Source: Chloroflexota bacterium
GTDB lineage: Bacteria; Chloroflexota; Anaerolineae; Aggregatilineales; Phototrophicaceae
Length of the DNA stretch: 64,000 bases
Reading direction: 5' to 3'
Assembly (NCBI GenBank): GCA_026707745.1
Contig: JAPOWG010000103.1
Location: 1 to 64,000, forward strand
Shown here one piece after another: positions 29,801 to 37,914 of the stretch. The notes below the pieces were generated by a model that saw only the letters and a list, made by a program, of their open reading frames with translations, was not told the origin of the DNA and searched no databases. The position numbers were made by a program, and so were the translations under genes. The stretch's first letter is position 1; each line of letters begins with the position of its first letter.

Positions 29801-30350
29801 GCCGACTGAAAGTACCCTGTTCGATGACAATCGTAGCGGGCTCGTAGCCCATGCCGGTCCAAGATCGAATCAAGGTATCGAGGTTGTGCCTGCCGCCAAC
29901 CGCTAGCTCCTGGGTCTCTTTGATGAATACGTCGGGGGGCATGGTAACTTGCATCAAGGCGCGAGCCGACGCTATGATGATCGGATGCTGGGCGGAGCGC
30001 GCGCGTTGCAGGGCGCTCAAGGTCTCGACCCGGTTGCGGATTACCGGGGCATCCCAGGGCGCGCGGTCGTAAAAGAGAGCGGAGGGTTCTGCAAATCGAT
30101 ACAGGCGCTCCGGCGTGTCAATCCATACCGGCAACTGCTCGCTAACGTTATAAGCGCGGCGTACTTCCGGCGTCAGATAGACCAGCGGACCGTCCCAGTC
30201 CGCAGCCAATGCCGCCAAAACAAAGGGACGCGCCGAACGTACCACGTTGAGCGGCGAACTTGCGGGAGCGTTCGCAACGTCTCGCAAAAGCGATTGATAG
30301 GGCAGGCTTTCCCGCAGAATATCCAGCAGACCAGCGAGATAAATCGACAT
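26802..30350 (-). CDS. mfd: Transcription-repair coupling factor
   Basis: Mfd (1182 residues from this ATG) removes RNA polymerase stalled at DNA damage and recruits UvrA. It has a UvrB-like N-terminal part with FSRRGGILDIFPLAEEYPLR, the RNA-polymerase-interaction domain around HVDYGIGKFMGMRHR and VEYHGTDTLYVPIHQADRL, and the RecG-like motor with Walker A GDVGFGKTEVALRAAF and box II IIDEEQRFGVKHKE. RGRVGRSAQQAYAYFF and the C-terminal regulatory domain follow. The frame is open upstream, but the earlier part is not Mfd-like, so MSIYLAGLLD is taken as the start, with only a weak ribosome site. Confidence 0.95.
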   Translation of the reverse strand: MSIYLAGLLDILRESLPYQSLLRDVANAPASSPLNVVRSARPFVLAALAADWDGPLVYLTPEVRRAYNVSEQLPVWIDTPERLYRFAEPSALFYDRAPWDAPVIRNRVETLSALQRARSAQHPIIIASARALMQVTMPPDVFIKETQELAVGGRHNLDTLIRSWTGMGYEPATIVIEQGTFSRRGGILDIFPLAEEYPLRIEFFDDEIESLRLFDPNDQRSIRRLRSTAIVPAREALPRLMTSVGEILAQSAQSISNDDAEHASVHSDIDSMKEGMTFPLLEYYLPYAYEQPACLLDYLPENSLILIEDVAAMEAAVDELMSRAEANRADALNSYQIAANHPKPYLPWDSIQRQISSRPSIDLSNFQVDGEARLFQPGQRFGGQLRSMLNQARQYRNRGDRVVIVTEQVERLENLWYEQDASAFIPKSQSIVDPPEAGALHFVRGSMAEGWSLHSDDGTLHCVTDAEIFGWTRPEPRRRRETTARRSSKTPETAYMDWSEGTHVVHVDYGIGKFMGMRHRTVNTTEREFLLVEYHGTDTLYVPIHQADRLSRYVGADETPPKLNKLGKPEQWLKVREKARRNAQEEAKDLLAIYRERARAQGYAFSADSAWQHEMEANFAFVETEDQVRVIQEVKSDMQSGTPMDRLICGDVGFGKTEVALRAAFKAVQDGMQVAILVPTTVLAQQHYDNVKSRLAAFPIKVEMLSRFRSKAQQNVIVNQIASGEVDIVIGTHRLLSADIEFKELGLMIIDEEQRFGVKHKEHFKKLRAQIDILTLTATPIPRTLYLSLSGIRDISMIQTAPEERLPVITQVGSWDTKLTRLAIMRELERGGQVFVVHNRVNSIHIIRNRIERIVPEATLAVAHGQMPPRALENVMAAFSRGEYDILISTSIIENGIDMPRVNTLIVDRADHFGMAQLYQLRGRVGRSAQQAYAYFFHAPGSLTQEARERLETLSENTKLGAGFQVAIRDLELRGSGDILSTRQSGNIESVGLHLYTDMLKQAVQDQKRAPDDGGVESGSASSRERIVIDLPLPAYIPTDWIPEMALRLQLYRRIGNIQSVEDVEAMRNELIDRFGQLPVAVEGLMYQIEVKALAQTIHATHVSMPRGDVQIRLPYLAKINRGLLSFALGSEVDVTRTDVRFPAEQGIWQSRLLDLLRDLQDKLDLLAMARPNGSPISRVLD

Positions 30351-30469
30351 GCGTGACCTTGATTTTACTTGTCGCCAGAGTGGGACGGCGCAGTATATCA
30401 GAGACTTGCCCGACGGGCTAGATTTCGTTCCCCGTGATTTGGCCGAACCGACTTGAATCGGCTGGCCGA

Positions 30470-31678
30470 TCAATCCACCAGCGCTTGGTACACAAGCGCC
30501 CTGAAGTCCGCCTGGAAGAGCAGCAGGTTATCCATCAGCTGAGTCATGATGATGCCCACGATCCGCTCCTGCGGATCGACCCAGAAATTTGTGGCGGCGG
30601 CGCCGCTCCAGCCATAGGCGCCCGTCGAGTTAAGGATGCCCGTTTGCGCCGGGTCGAGGACCACGTCAAAGCCGAGGCCGAACCCCCTACCGCCGATCGT
30701 ATTCAAGCCGATAGCGATGGGCAGGAGTTCCTGCGGCAAATGGTTCAGCGTCATGAACTCCAGGGTCTTCCGTCCCAGTATCCTTACATCCTTTGATTCC
30801 CCGCGATTGAGCAAGATCCTGGCAAACTGCCAGTAGTCGCCGATGGTCGAGACAAGGCCGCCCCCACCCGAAGGCGAGTTCGCTGGCTTGGTGTAATCGT
30901 GCGCGGGTATGTTCGGCCCGCCTTCATATTCGCGGAAGCTGCCATCGGAGGGCCGATGTTGATACAGTTTGGCAAAGCGATCAAGCTTGTCCGCTGGAAT
31001 ATGAAATCCCGTATCGACCATGCCGAGGGGATCGAAAATCTCTTGCTGCAAGAAATCTTCAAAGGGCATATCCGCCAACACCTGCACCAGATAACCGCAG
31101 ACGTCCGTGGCGATGCTGTAATTCCAGGCTGCGCCGGGTTGGTGTCGTAGTGGAAGATCCGCCATGCCGAGGATTTTCTCTTCCAAACTAGCTGTCTCGC
31201 TGCGGAAGATCGAATCACGGTACATATCGTCGATCGGCGTGTCGTAGAAGAAGCCGTAACTCAAACCAGCCGTGTGCGTCAGCAAGTGGTGAATGGTCAT
31301 GGGTGGATCTTGCTCGACCAGTTCCTTGCCCAGGAAGCCGTAGCCGCTCAAAACTCGCGTCTTGGCGAAAGCCGGGATATATTTGCTGACCGGATCAATT
31401 AGCTGAAACTTGCCACGTTCGTAAAGCATCATCAAAGCCACCGACGTGATGGGTTTGGTCATGCTGTAGATTCGAAATATGGTATCAGGCTTCATCGGCA
31501 GCGATTCTTCGGCATCGCGATGACCGATGGCCTCGAGATGGAAAATTTCCCCGTGTCGGGCGACAAGCGTGACAAACCCGGCGACATGGCCCTCTTCAAC
31601 GTACGCGCTCAGTTTATGATTGATATTCGCGAGTCGGCCTGATGACATGCCGACGCTTTCCGCTTCAGCTATCCGCAT
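30470..31678 (-). CDS. Beta-lactamase-fold serine hydrolase/esterase
   Basis: This 402-residue protein belongs to the class C beta-lactamase/esterase family. The SxxK nucleophile motif is SMTK (Ser72, Lys75), the second motif is YSI at Tyr187, and the C-terminal GWSGAAATNFWVDP region corresponds to the third (KTG-like) element. No signal peptide is seen, which points to a cytoplasmic esterase rather than a periplasmic penicillinase. The ATG at 31678 is preceded by a good GGAGG; an upstream in-frame ATG lacks one. It may share a transcript with the pth gene, which ends 60 nt away. Confidence 0.85.
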   Translation of the reverse strand: MRIAEAESVGMSSGRLANINHKLSAYVEEGHVAGFVTLVARHGEIFHLEAIGHRDAEESLPMKPDTIFRIYSMTKPITSVALMMLYERGKFQLIDPVSKYIPAFAKTRVLSGYGFLGKELVEQDPPMTIHHLLTHTAGLSYGFFYDTPIDDMYRDSIFRSETASLEEKILGMADLPLRHQPGAAWNYSIATDVCGYLVQVLADMPFEDFLQQEIFDPLGMVDTGFHIPADKLDRFAKLYQHRPSDGSFREYEGGPNIPAHDYTKPANSPSGGGGLVSTIGDYWQFARILLNRGESKDVRILGRKTLEFMTLNHLPQELLPIAIGLNTIGGRGFGLGFDVVLDPAQTGILNSTGAYGWSGAAATNFWVDPQERIVGIIMTQLMDNLLLFQADFRALVYQALVD

Positions 31679-31738
31679 AGCGCCTCCTTGATTTTCTGCT
31701 GATGACACTGGTTCTCGCCCAGACAGTCGTTATATTCT

Positions 31739-32773
31739 TCATCGGTTCGCGGCCGCAGTATCAGCGAGGGCTTTCTGCGTTTCCAGCGCCTTGGGATGTT
31801 GCGGATTGATCGCCAAGGCGTCTGCTACCGCTGCCCGCGCTGCCGCGAAATCATTCTCCCGCCGGTAATAGTCAGCTATGATCAACATGCGGCTGACGGC
31901 TTTCTTCTTGTTGTCGTGATGGAGATACCAGTCCGCGATTTCGCGCTGCAAGTCGATCAAACCGGGCTTGATGGTTGCTGCCTTAACTTTTTCGGCGATG
32001 GCAAGCCGTTCCGACCCTTCGGCTTCGAGCAGCCTCGCCAAGAGGAGATGATTGTCCACGGCTTCGTCGAGCATTCCGAGTTTCTTTTGCAGCGAGATGA
32101 GTTTGGACAAGGGCTTGGGATCTTGAGGCGAGAGTTCCTGGGCGCGCCGCGCAATATCGAGTTGCGCCTCCAGATCGACCGCTCGCGCGCGCGGTTTGGC
32201 GCCGACGCCATTATGGGCCGACATAGCCTTATCAATGCCATCTTGCAGCCAGGTTTCAATTGCATCTGCCGCCCGAACCGTCAACTCCCGCGCGAGAATG
32301 AGATCGTCGCCCTTTAGCGTCTGCAGTACGTAGTCCACCGGATCCATTTTACCGGGCGGCCTGCCGATGCCGAAGCGCAAGCGAGCGAAGTCCTTGCTCC
32401 CTAAATGCCCCACAATACTGCGCAGGCCGTTTTGCCCGCCGTGCCCCCCCGCTTGTCGTAATCTCAGTACGCCAAAAGGCGTATCGAGATCATCGTGAAC
32501 GATCATGAGACTTCCGATGGGAATCTTGTAATATTCCAGCAGCGATCGAACCGCCTCGCCACTGCGGTTCATAAAGGTCAGAGGCTTGACCAGTTTTACG
32601 CCTTTGCCGCGGATTTTGGCGCTCCAGGTTCGCGCGCGCTTTTCGCTCCTGCCTTTGCCAAGGTCATATCGGCGGATCAACTCGTCGATCACCCACCAGC
32701 CTATGTTGTGGCGCGTGTTGTCGTATTTGGCGCCTGGATTGCCAAGCCCAACAATCAGATGAAGCTCGGACAT
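31739..32773 (-). CDS. pth: Peptidyl-tRNA hydrolase fused to a TPR-like domain
   Basis: The first 190 of 344 residues are a complete Pth, which frees tRNA from peptidyl-tRNA dropped by ribosomes. The tRNA-binding and catalytic residues are in place: GNPG (Asn12), TRHN (catalytic His22), FMNRSG (Asn69), HDDLD (Asp94/95) and GGHGGQNGLRS (Asn115). Residues about 205-340 are not part of normal Pth (about 190 residues); they form helical repeats of tetratricopeptide type, for example QREIADWYLHHDNKKKAV and AAARAAVADALAINPQHPKA. The ATG at 32773 has GAGG before it. Catalytic function is very likely; the tail's role is unknown. Confidence 0.93.
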   Translation of the reverse strand: MSELHLIVGLGNPGAKYDNTRHNIGWWVIDELIRRYDLGKGRSEKRARTWSAKIRGKGVKLVKPLTFMNRSGEAVRSLLEYYKIPIGSLMIVHDDLDTPFGVLRLRQAGGHGGQNGLRSIVGHLGSKDFARLRFGIGRPPGKMDPVDYVLQTLKGDDLILARELTVRAADAIETWLQDGIDKAMSAHNGVGAKPRARAVDLEAQLDIARRAQELSPQDPKPLSKLISLQKKLGMLDEAVDNHLLLARLLEAEGSERLAIAEKVKAATIKPGLIDLQREIADWYLHHDNKKKAVSRMLIIADYYRRENDFAAARAAVADALAINPQHPKALETQKALADTAAANR

Positions 32774-32898
32774 TGTACCCTCGTCAGGTGACATGCGTCG
32801 CTATGTTAGCAGAGCCGGGCTTGCCCTGTCCATTGAATCGCGGTGGTCAATCCTGGCTGTTTCAGACAACTATCGCTTCATTTGAACTTCCGCGAGCC

Positions 32899-33669
32899 CT
32901 AGAGCGGACTGTCATCGACATAGCGCGGATAGGTCGATTTAGCCGCTTCAGCCAGGCGCAGGTCAAGGTCAAGCGTGACAAAGGGCTGATCCGCCCTTGT
33001 CACGGCCAGAACTGCGCCGTCAGGATCACAAATCCATCCTGCGCCGCCCAACTCAATATGACCGGCGTGACCAGAGTGGTTGGACGAGAGACAAAAGGCG
33101 CCAGACACGACGGCTGCGGTCTGGCCTCCGGCCAGCCACTTCTCGTTCGTGCCCATCGGCGTGCTGCGCGGATTGAGCAAAAGGTGAATCCCTTGTCGGC
33201 TGTATTCTCGCGCGTGCTGCATGAACCAGATCTCGGTGCAGATCATGATTCCGGCGCGCGTACCGCCGATGGATATGCATTGAAAGTCGGCGGGCGCGCG
33301 ATCGTACCAGTTGGCTTCCCAGTATCCGTCGTCGTTGGGTAGATAGGTCTTTTGATGATCCCAGCGCAGCCCGGCGCTCCGGGTCCAGATATATGCCACA
33401 TTGAGTTTCTTTTCTCCAAGTACGCGCGGCGATGTGCCGACGATTATTTCCGCGCCCAACTCCGGCAAGCGCCGCAACCACTTGTCGTGTAAATCTACGA
33501 CGCTTCGCCAACGGGCGCCATCGGGCCGGGGCGTCGTACAAAACCAGGGCGCAAAACACATCTCCGGCAGCAGGACCAACTGGCTGGCGGTCTGCCGAAG
33601 ATGATGTCGCAAAGCCTCCCATTGGCTTTCCAGCTGACTTGGATCAATTTCGGTGATGGTCGCTCTCAT
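32899..33669 (-). CDS. Carbon-nitrogen hydrolase (nitrilase superfamily)
   Basis: This 256-residue protein has the Glu-Lys-Cys catalytic triad of the nitrilase superfamily: LLPEM (Glu36), HQKTYLP (Lys107) and IMICTEIWF (Cys144). It is of the amidase/carbamoylase type and soluble; the substrate is not evident. It lies upstream of pth on the same strand, 125 nt away, and downstream of the ABC exporter. Confidence 0.88.
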   Translation of the reverse strand: MRATITEIDPSQLESQWEALRHHLRQTASQLVLLPEMCFAPWFCTTPRPDGARWRSVVDLHDKWLRRLPELGAEIIVGTSPRVLGEKKLNVAYIWTRSAGLRWDHQKTYLPNDDGYWEANWYDRAPADFQCISIGGTRAGIMICTEIWFMQHAREYSRQGIHLLLNPRSTPMGTNEKWLAGGQTAAVVSGAFCLSSNHSGHAGHIELGGAGWICDPDGAVLAVTRADQPFVTLDLDLRLAEAAKSTYPRYVDDSPL

Positions 33670-33742
33670 TGGACTGCGCTCGTGAACATCTTTCGGTTGC
33701 TACAGACGAATTCAACCGAGAGACCGGTGGCAAGCCGGGCGT

Positions 33743-35683
33743 CTATGCCAATTCACGCTGTTGGCTAAATTGCGTTTCGTAGAGCCGGGCATAGAGCCCG
33801 TCCCGGGCGATAAGCTCGCTATGCGTGCCGCCTTCGACGATGCGGCCGCGATCCAGCACCAGAATCTGATCGGCAGCGAGTATGGTGCTGAGCCGATGGG
33901 CAATGACGATGCTGGTACGGCCCTCCATGATGTGGCTCAAAGCGTCTTGAATCAAGGCCTCCGACTGGCTGTCAAGATGGCTGGTCGCTTCGTCCAGAAC
34001 CAGAATGCGCGGGTCTTTTAGTACCACGCGGGCAATAGCAATGCGCTGTTTTTCTCCCCCGCTGAGCCGATATCCGCGCTCGCCGACGATCGCGTCATAG
34101 CCCTCGCTTAATCCCATAATGAAATCATGGATATGGGCAACTTCGGCCGCGGCTTCGACTTCAGCTTGAGTAGCCTCCGGCTTGGCATAAAGCAGATTGG
34201 TGCGGATGCTGTCGTGAAAGAGATAGGTCTCTTGCGTGACCATGCCGATGTTCTGCGCCATGGTATTCAGGCTCAAGTCACGCAGGTCGTGGCCGTCGAT
34301 CAATATTTTGCCTTTGGAAGGGTCATACAGGCGCGGTATCAGGTAGGTCATCGTAGTCTTGCCCGCGCCGCTAGGCCCGACCAATGCAACCAATTGTCCG
34401 GGCGAAATTCGGAAGGAGATGTCTTCCAGGGCCAGCTCCCTCGCCTGGTGGACTCTTGAGGTTCCGCTCTGGCCGTTGCCGCGTTTCGCAGGGTCGCCGG
34501 ATCGCGTAGCGGCGATACTGTCCATCTTGCCGATACGTTCCACATCGGAAAGCAGATTGTCCTCGTCCACTGTGTAGCGGAAGGACACGCGCTCGAATTC
34601 CAGCTCGCCATTGACGTTATGCAGATGAACCGCGTTGGGCTTTTCCGCGATTTCAAGCGGCAAGTCGATGATCTCGAAGACCCGCTCAAAGCTGACAATT
34701 GACTGCGCGAAGTCTACCGGGGCGTTGGTCAGCGCTTGCAGTGGTGTATAAAGTTGCGTGAGATAGGTGCCAAATGCGACTATGGTACCGACAGTAAAGG
34801 CGTCCTGAATGACCAGAACGCCGCCCACCCAGTATACGATTGCGGTGCCGACGACGCTCACTAGTCCGATCATCACGAAAAACTGACTGCCGAGCACGGC
34901 GCGCTCAATGCCGGAATCGCGGACATCGGCAGCGCGTCGTTCAAAGTGTTGAACTTCAGTGTCAATGCGGCCGAAAAGCTTCACCAGCAGGGCGCCGCTG
35001 ATATTAAGCGTTTCGTTCATCATGGCGTTCATTTGCGCGTTGTAAGCCATTTGTTCGCGGGCGATCGCCTGCAGCCTTTTGCCCAATCTCCTTGCAATTA
35101 GGATGAAGAAAGGAAGCACCAGCACGCCTAGAATGGTCAGTCGCCATTCCAAAGCCAACATCATGACCAAGGTTGCGACAACTGTGATCACGTTAGTGAC
35201 GATAGACACGATGGTGTTGCTGATGGCGTTTTGGGCGCCGACGACATCATTGTTTAGTCGGCTCATCAATTCGCCTGTCCTGGTATTGGTGAAGAAGCGC
35301 AGCGACATCTGCTGCAAATGATGATAGAGGGCGACACGCAGGTCGTAGATCACGCCTTCGCCGATCGAGACATTTAACTTGCGCTGGATGATTCGGATGC
35401 CCCCGCTGAGAACCGGGATCAGGACCAATCCCAGCGCCAGCAGATGCAGGTGATCCAGGTCTTTCTTGGCCAGCGCCGTGTCTATGATCTCACGAAAGAT
35501 GAGGGGATTCAGCAAGCCCAAAAATGTCGTGAGCAGTATCGTGCCGAGCATGCCGATTATGTGCAGTCGATAGGGCTGGGCATAAGCCAGTACGCGCAGG
35601 AGCATGCGTCTGGAGACGTTCGGCCTCGCGGCTGCCTCGAAGCCGTGCATGTAGCGAAACCATCCGCCGCCTTTCATCATCAT
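33743..35683 (-). CDS. ABC transporter, fused membrane and ATP-binding domains
   Basis: This 646-residue half-transporter has a six-helix exporter-type membrane domain (about 35-335) followed by an ATPase domain (about 360-646). Walker A is GPSGAGKT (436-443), the signature is LSGGEKQRIAIAR (540-552), Walker B is ILVLDEATSHLD (560-571), and the switch His is in VIAHRLS. An insertion of about 38 residues (378-416), Ser/Gly/Arg-rich, splits the first strands of the ATPase domain. It probably works as a homodimer exporting lipids or drugs. No partner gene is adjacent. Confidence 0.93.
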   Translation of the reverse strand: MMMKGGGWFRYMHGFEAAARPNVSRRMLLRVLAYAQPYRLHIIGMLGTILLTTFLGLLNPLIFREIIDTALAKKDLDHLHLLALGLVLIPVLSGGIRIIQRKLNVSIGEGVIYDLRVALYHHLQQMSLRFFTNTRTGELMSRLNNDVVGAQNAISNTIVSIVTNVITVVATLVMMLALEWRLTILGVLVLPFFILIARRLGKRLQAIAREQMAYNAQMNAMMNETLNISGALLVKLFGRIDTEVQHFERRAADVRDSGIERAVLGSQFFVMIGLVSVVGTAIVYWVGGVLVIQDAFTVGTIVAFGTYLTQLYTPLQALTNAPVDFAQSIVSFERVFEIIDLPLEIAEKPNAVHLHNVNGELEFERVSFRYTVDEDNLLSDVERIGKMDSIAATRSGDPAKRGNGQSGTSRVHQARELALEDISFRISPGQLVALVGPSGAGKTTMTYLIPRLYDPSKGKILIDGHDLRDLSLNTMAQNIGMVTQETYLFHDSIRTNLLYAKPEATQAEVEAAAEVAHIHDFIMGLSEGYDAIVGERGYRLSGGEKQRIAIARVVLKDPRILVLDEATSHLDSQSEALIQDALSHIMEGRTSIVIAHRLSTILAADQILVLDRGRIVEGGTHSELIARDGLYARLYETQFSQQRELA

Positions 35684-36067
35684 CGAATCGTCCCTGTCAG
35701 CTTATCTTCTCTTAATCTATCGCAAAAACGCCGGCCGAGGCTACTGTCAATAAGATTGGGTAGACCGATCAAATGGCTAGTATGGGCTGGAATCCCTGGG
35801 CCGCTCGGCCACTGCCGATAGGACAGCCAGTTACCAATAAACGAGCGGCTTGCAGCTTGGCGCAGCATTGCGGTCTTCCTAAACGAAGGGCAAAAGACTG
35901 TGAGTTTAGTTCCTTGCCGGTGATTCGTCACAGCCGCTCGGCGCGTAACCGGCAAAAGGGCCTACCGCGCTCACACAAAACAACAAGCCCGTTCCTTGCA
36001 TGGGCAAGAGGATCTATTAGAAAGATGGCAAATTGAATGCGAGTGACGGCAAGCTGTTGGGGCGCGT
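35684..36067. other. Non-coding region upstream of the ABC exporter
   Basis: No gene is supported in these 384 nt. The right part holds the first copy of an interspersed 80-nt repeat (35932-36010). The rest has no clear promoter or terminator. Confidence 0.5.
35932..36010 (+). repeat. Interspersed structured repeat, copy 1
   Basis: First of four related elements of about 80 nt in this window. It begins AGCCGCTCGGCGCG, continues with a GCGCTCACACAAAA core and AAGCC, and ends in a hairpin CTTGC-ATGG-GCAAG (35995-36008). Copies 1, 3 and 4 are identical over their first 22 nt. Confidence 0.75.
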
Positions 36068-36460
36068 CTAACGATCCAAAGACAAACCTCTGATTATCGC
36101 TCTCGCATCGGAAAGATTCGGCGCGAAGAGTATTTCACGACCCTCAACGGCATTGTTGAAGGTCTTGTGGATGGTCTGATAAATGGTCCGTATCGCCCCG
36201 TTAGCGCCGACCACTACGCGCGCGCCCTCGTTCGGGCGCGCCTCTCCCGAGGCCAGCAATGTCTTGGCCGCGCTAAAGACATCCTTCGGTATCGTGGTGC
36301 CTTCGAGATCTATGATGAGATCGACAAAGTGACCGACACTGCCAATGAGCGAGTCCGCCCGCTGTACCGCTTCCTCAAGTTCCTCCCAGGACCATTCCGA
36401 CTCGAATTCCAGAAGGACGATTGTCTTTTTCTTGTTATCCCAACGTGTCACAATTGCCAT
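36068..36460 (-). CDS. Small soluble protein of unknown function
   Basis: This 130-residue protein has no membrane segment or signal peptide. It alternates strands and helices (VTRWDNKKKTIVLLEF, then a helix with WEELEEAVQRADSLI, then HFVDLIIDLEGT), reminiscent of SpoIIAA/STAS-like folds, although no family motif decides this. It faces the ABC exporter and lipoprotein genes on the same strand but is well separated from them. Confidence 0.6.
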   Translation of the reverse strand: MAIVTRWDNKKKTIVLLEFESEWSWEELEEAVQRADSLIGSVGHFVDLIIDLEGTTIPKDVFSAAKTLLASGEARPNEGARVVVGANGAIRTIYQTIHKTFNNAVEGREILFAPNLSDARAIIRGLSLDR

Positions 36461-36595
36461 ATTGCCAGTCCCGTATCTTGCTCCAGGATATATAACTCAA
36501 TTACGGACGTCTTTCCCGGACGTTGCCCGGAAAACCAGTAATAACATATCACAGTTTGTAGCTTGAAGACAATCGCGCAGCTCTCTACCTCGCAG

Positions 36596-37408
36596 CTAAT
36601 ACTCGACGATCTCAAATGGCAACAGAGGAGAAAGCGCGCTGCCGTCCAGGCTTATCTGAACTGACCACCGGCCTGCCGTGAAGGCTGTATCGGTCTGGTC
36701 GATAAAGAACCATATGCAATTGTCATCTATCAGATGCTCCGTTCGAAAACTGTGGGACACGACCTCTAGATCTCGGTGCCGCCAGCTTGAAGATAGCGTT
36801 GCGCCAGAAGGGATGTCGTACGCTCTTGCCACGACATAGATCTCGGTAGAATCCGGCGTGAACAGCGGGTTAATGTCTACTTGGCAGTCCTCGCTGTTGA
36901 CGCCGGAAGACAACACAAGATCATCCAGACGCGGGTGCAAATCCGCGGTCACCGCAACTCCGGCTGGAGGGGTTGCCGTATGCGCCGCCGAGAGGGCCTC
37001 ATTCAGATCAATCGCTGTGCTCGCGCTACCGACAGCAACCGACTCTTCGCGCGATTCGACAGCGACAATCTGCGGCTGGTCCCGCAGTCGACGCAGGTTC
37101 GCGTCGATGAAATCGGCGTCGGTGCCTAATGCGGACAAATTGGAACGCAAGAACGCGCCTGATTGTTCGATTTGCGCCACTCGCGTGCCAGCAAAGTCGA
37201 GTGTGATTTGGAGCCTCGCTCTGGCAACTGTTGCTGTGGTACGCAACCGATCCAATTGAGTCGCGGCGGCTTCGTACTCAGCGGTAGCGGTCAAAGGCAG
37301 GTCCGATGTCCGGCATGCGACCAGCGCTGAACTTGTGAACAAAAGCAGACCGATCGCGAGAGGCAACGTGGGACCCAGCGCAAGCCACCGAAGTTTCTTC
37401 CTTTCCAT
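36596..37408 (-). CDS. Predicted lipoprotein of unknown function
   Basis: This 270-residue protein begins MERKKLRW with a hydrophobic stretch (about 10-27) ending in SALVACRTS, a signal-peptidase II lipobox with Cys near residue 32. The mature part has a coiled-coil-prone stretch (about 40-110) and a beta-rich C-terminus. ATG at 37408 is chosen because the open frame upstream runs into the tmRNA gene. A TATAAT at 37419-37424 lies only 10 nt before the ATG, so the mRNA may be leaderless. Function is unknown. Confidence 0.7.
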   Translation of the reverse strand: MERKKLRWLALGPTLPLAIGLLLFTSSALVACRTSDLPLTATAEYEAAATQLDRLRTTATVARARLQITLDFAGTRVAQIEQSGAFLRSNLSALGTDADFIDANLRRLRDQPQIVAVESREESVAVGSASTAIDLNEALSAAHTATPPAGVAVTADLHPRLDDLVLSSGVNSEDCQVDINPLFTPDSTEIYVVARAYDIPSGATLSSSWRHRDLEVVSHSFRTEHLIDDNCIWFFIDQTDTAFTAGRWSVQISLDGSALSPLLPFEIVEY

Positions 37409-37418
37409 AGTGCCGCAG

Positions 37419-37424
37419 ATTATA
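37419..37424 (-). promoter_or_regulatory. Candidate -10 box of the lipoprotein gene
   Basis: A perfect TATAAT on the minus strand ends 10 nt before the ATG, just after the ssrA terminator. No good -35 is seen. It would start a transcript at or next to the initiation codon. Confidence 0.45.
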
Positions 37425-37427
37425 CCC

Positions 37428-37464
37428 AAGAAAAGCAAAACCGTCCCAAATGGCTGAGACGGTT
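37428..37464 (-). terminator. Terminator of ssrA
   Basis: On the minus strand AACCGTC pairs with GACGGTT (arms at 37439-37464) and is followed by TTTTGCTTTTCTT. It starts 8 nt after the tmRNA 3' end. Confidence 0.75.
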
Positions 37465-37471
37465 GGAGAAG

Positions 37472-37859
37472 TGGAAGCGCCGGGGACCTGCCCCCCGGGT
37501 CCGCTGGTTTCGAATCTCGCACTTCTACAAGCTTAGCCCTTTGCGCAGCTTCGCGCTGTGCATTCCCAAAGGGCTCGGTTCACACTGCGCTAGCCGATGG
37601 GTCTTGGCGTCGTCTTATCGGCGTCAACGACGGGCACCCTCACTTTTTATGACACTCGCAGCATATCGCGAAGGGAAACGATTATGCAGGAGCGGTAGAG
37701 GACGCGTTGCCTCTACTCCCTACTTGCAGCAGCCTAGGCTACGGCAGGAAGGGGGTTAAAGTTTGGTTTTGCACCTATGTGCGTTGCCAGTTTAACGTGT
37801 CTTGGCGCCACGGCTTGCCGTGCGGCTTCAACCACCAACGTCGAATCTGATTCGCTCCC
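37472..37859 (-). ncRNA. ssrA: Transfer-messenger RNA (tmRNA)
   Basis: About 388 nt on the minus strand form a tmRNA, which rescues stalled ribosomes and tags their products. The ends pair as an acceptor stem: GGGAGCG (5', 37859-37853) with CGCTTCC followed by A (3', 37479-37472); CCA is not encoded. Landmarks are GATTCGACG near the 5' end, a tag frame at 37734-37787 encoding ATHIGAKPNFNPLPAVA and stop, pseudoknot-like hairpins, and CTAAGCTTGTAGAAG before the 3' domain. CGGACC then leads to a T-arm stem CCGGGG/CCCCGG, but its loop is GGCAGGT rather than the usual TTCGANT. A promoter and terminator flank the gene. Confidence 0.88.
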
Positions 37860-37914
37860 GTGATGGCTGACGGCGCTGCCCGTCCCTTCGCGAACCGCGC
37901 CATCGCTCATATTT

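Noticed and set aside
37469..37530. tRNA-like cloverleaf on the plus strand (AGAAGTG paired with CACTTCT)
   Set aside because: The anticodon and T-arms do not fit a tRNA, and the region is better explained by the 3' end of a minus-strand tmRNA with a terminator right behind it.
37472..37859. Circularly permuted (two-piece) tmRNA
   Set aside because: The 5' GGGAGCG and 3' CGCTTCC ends pair in the normal order, so the gene is a standard one-piece tmRNA.
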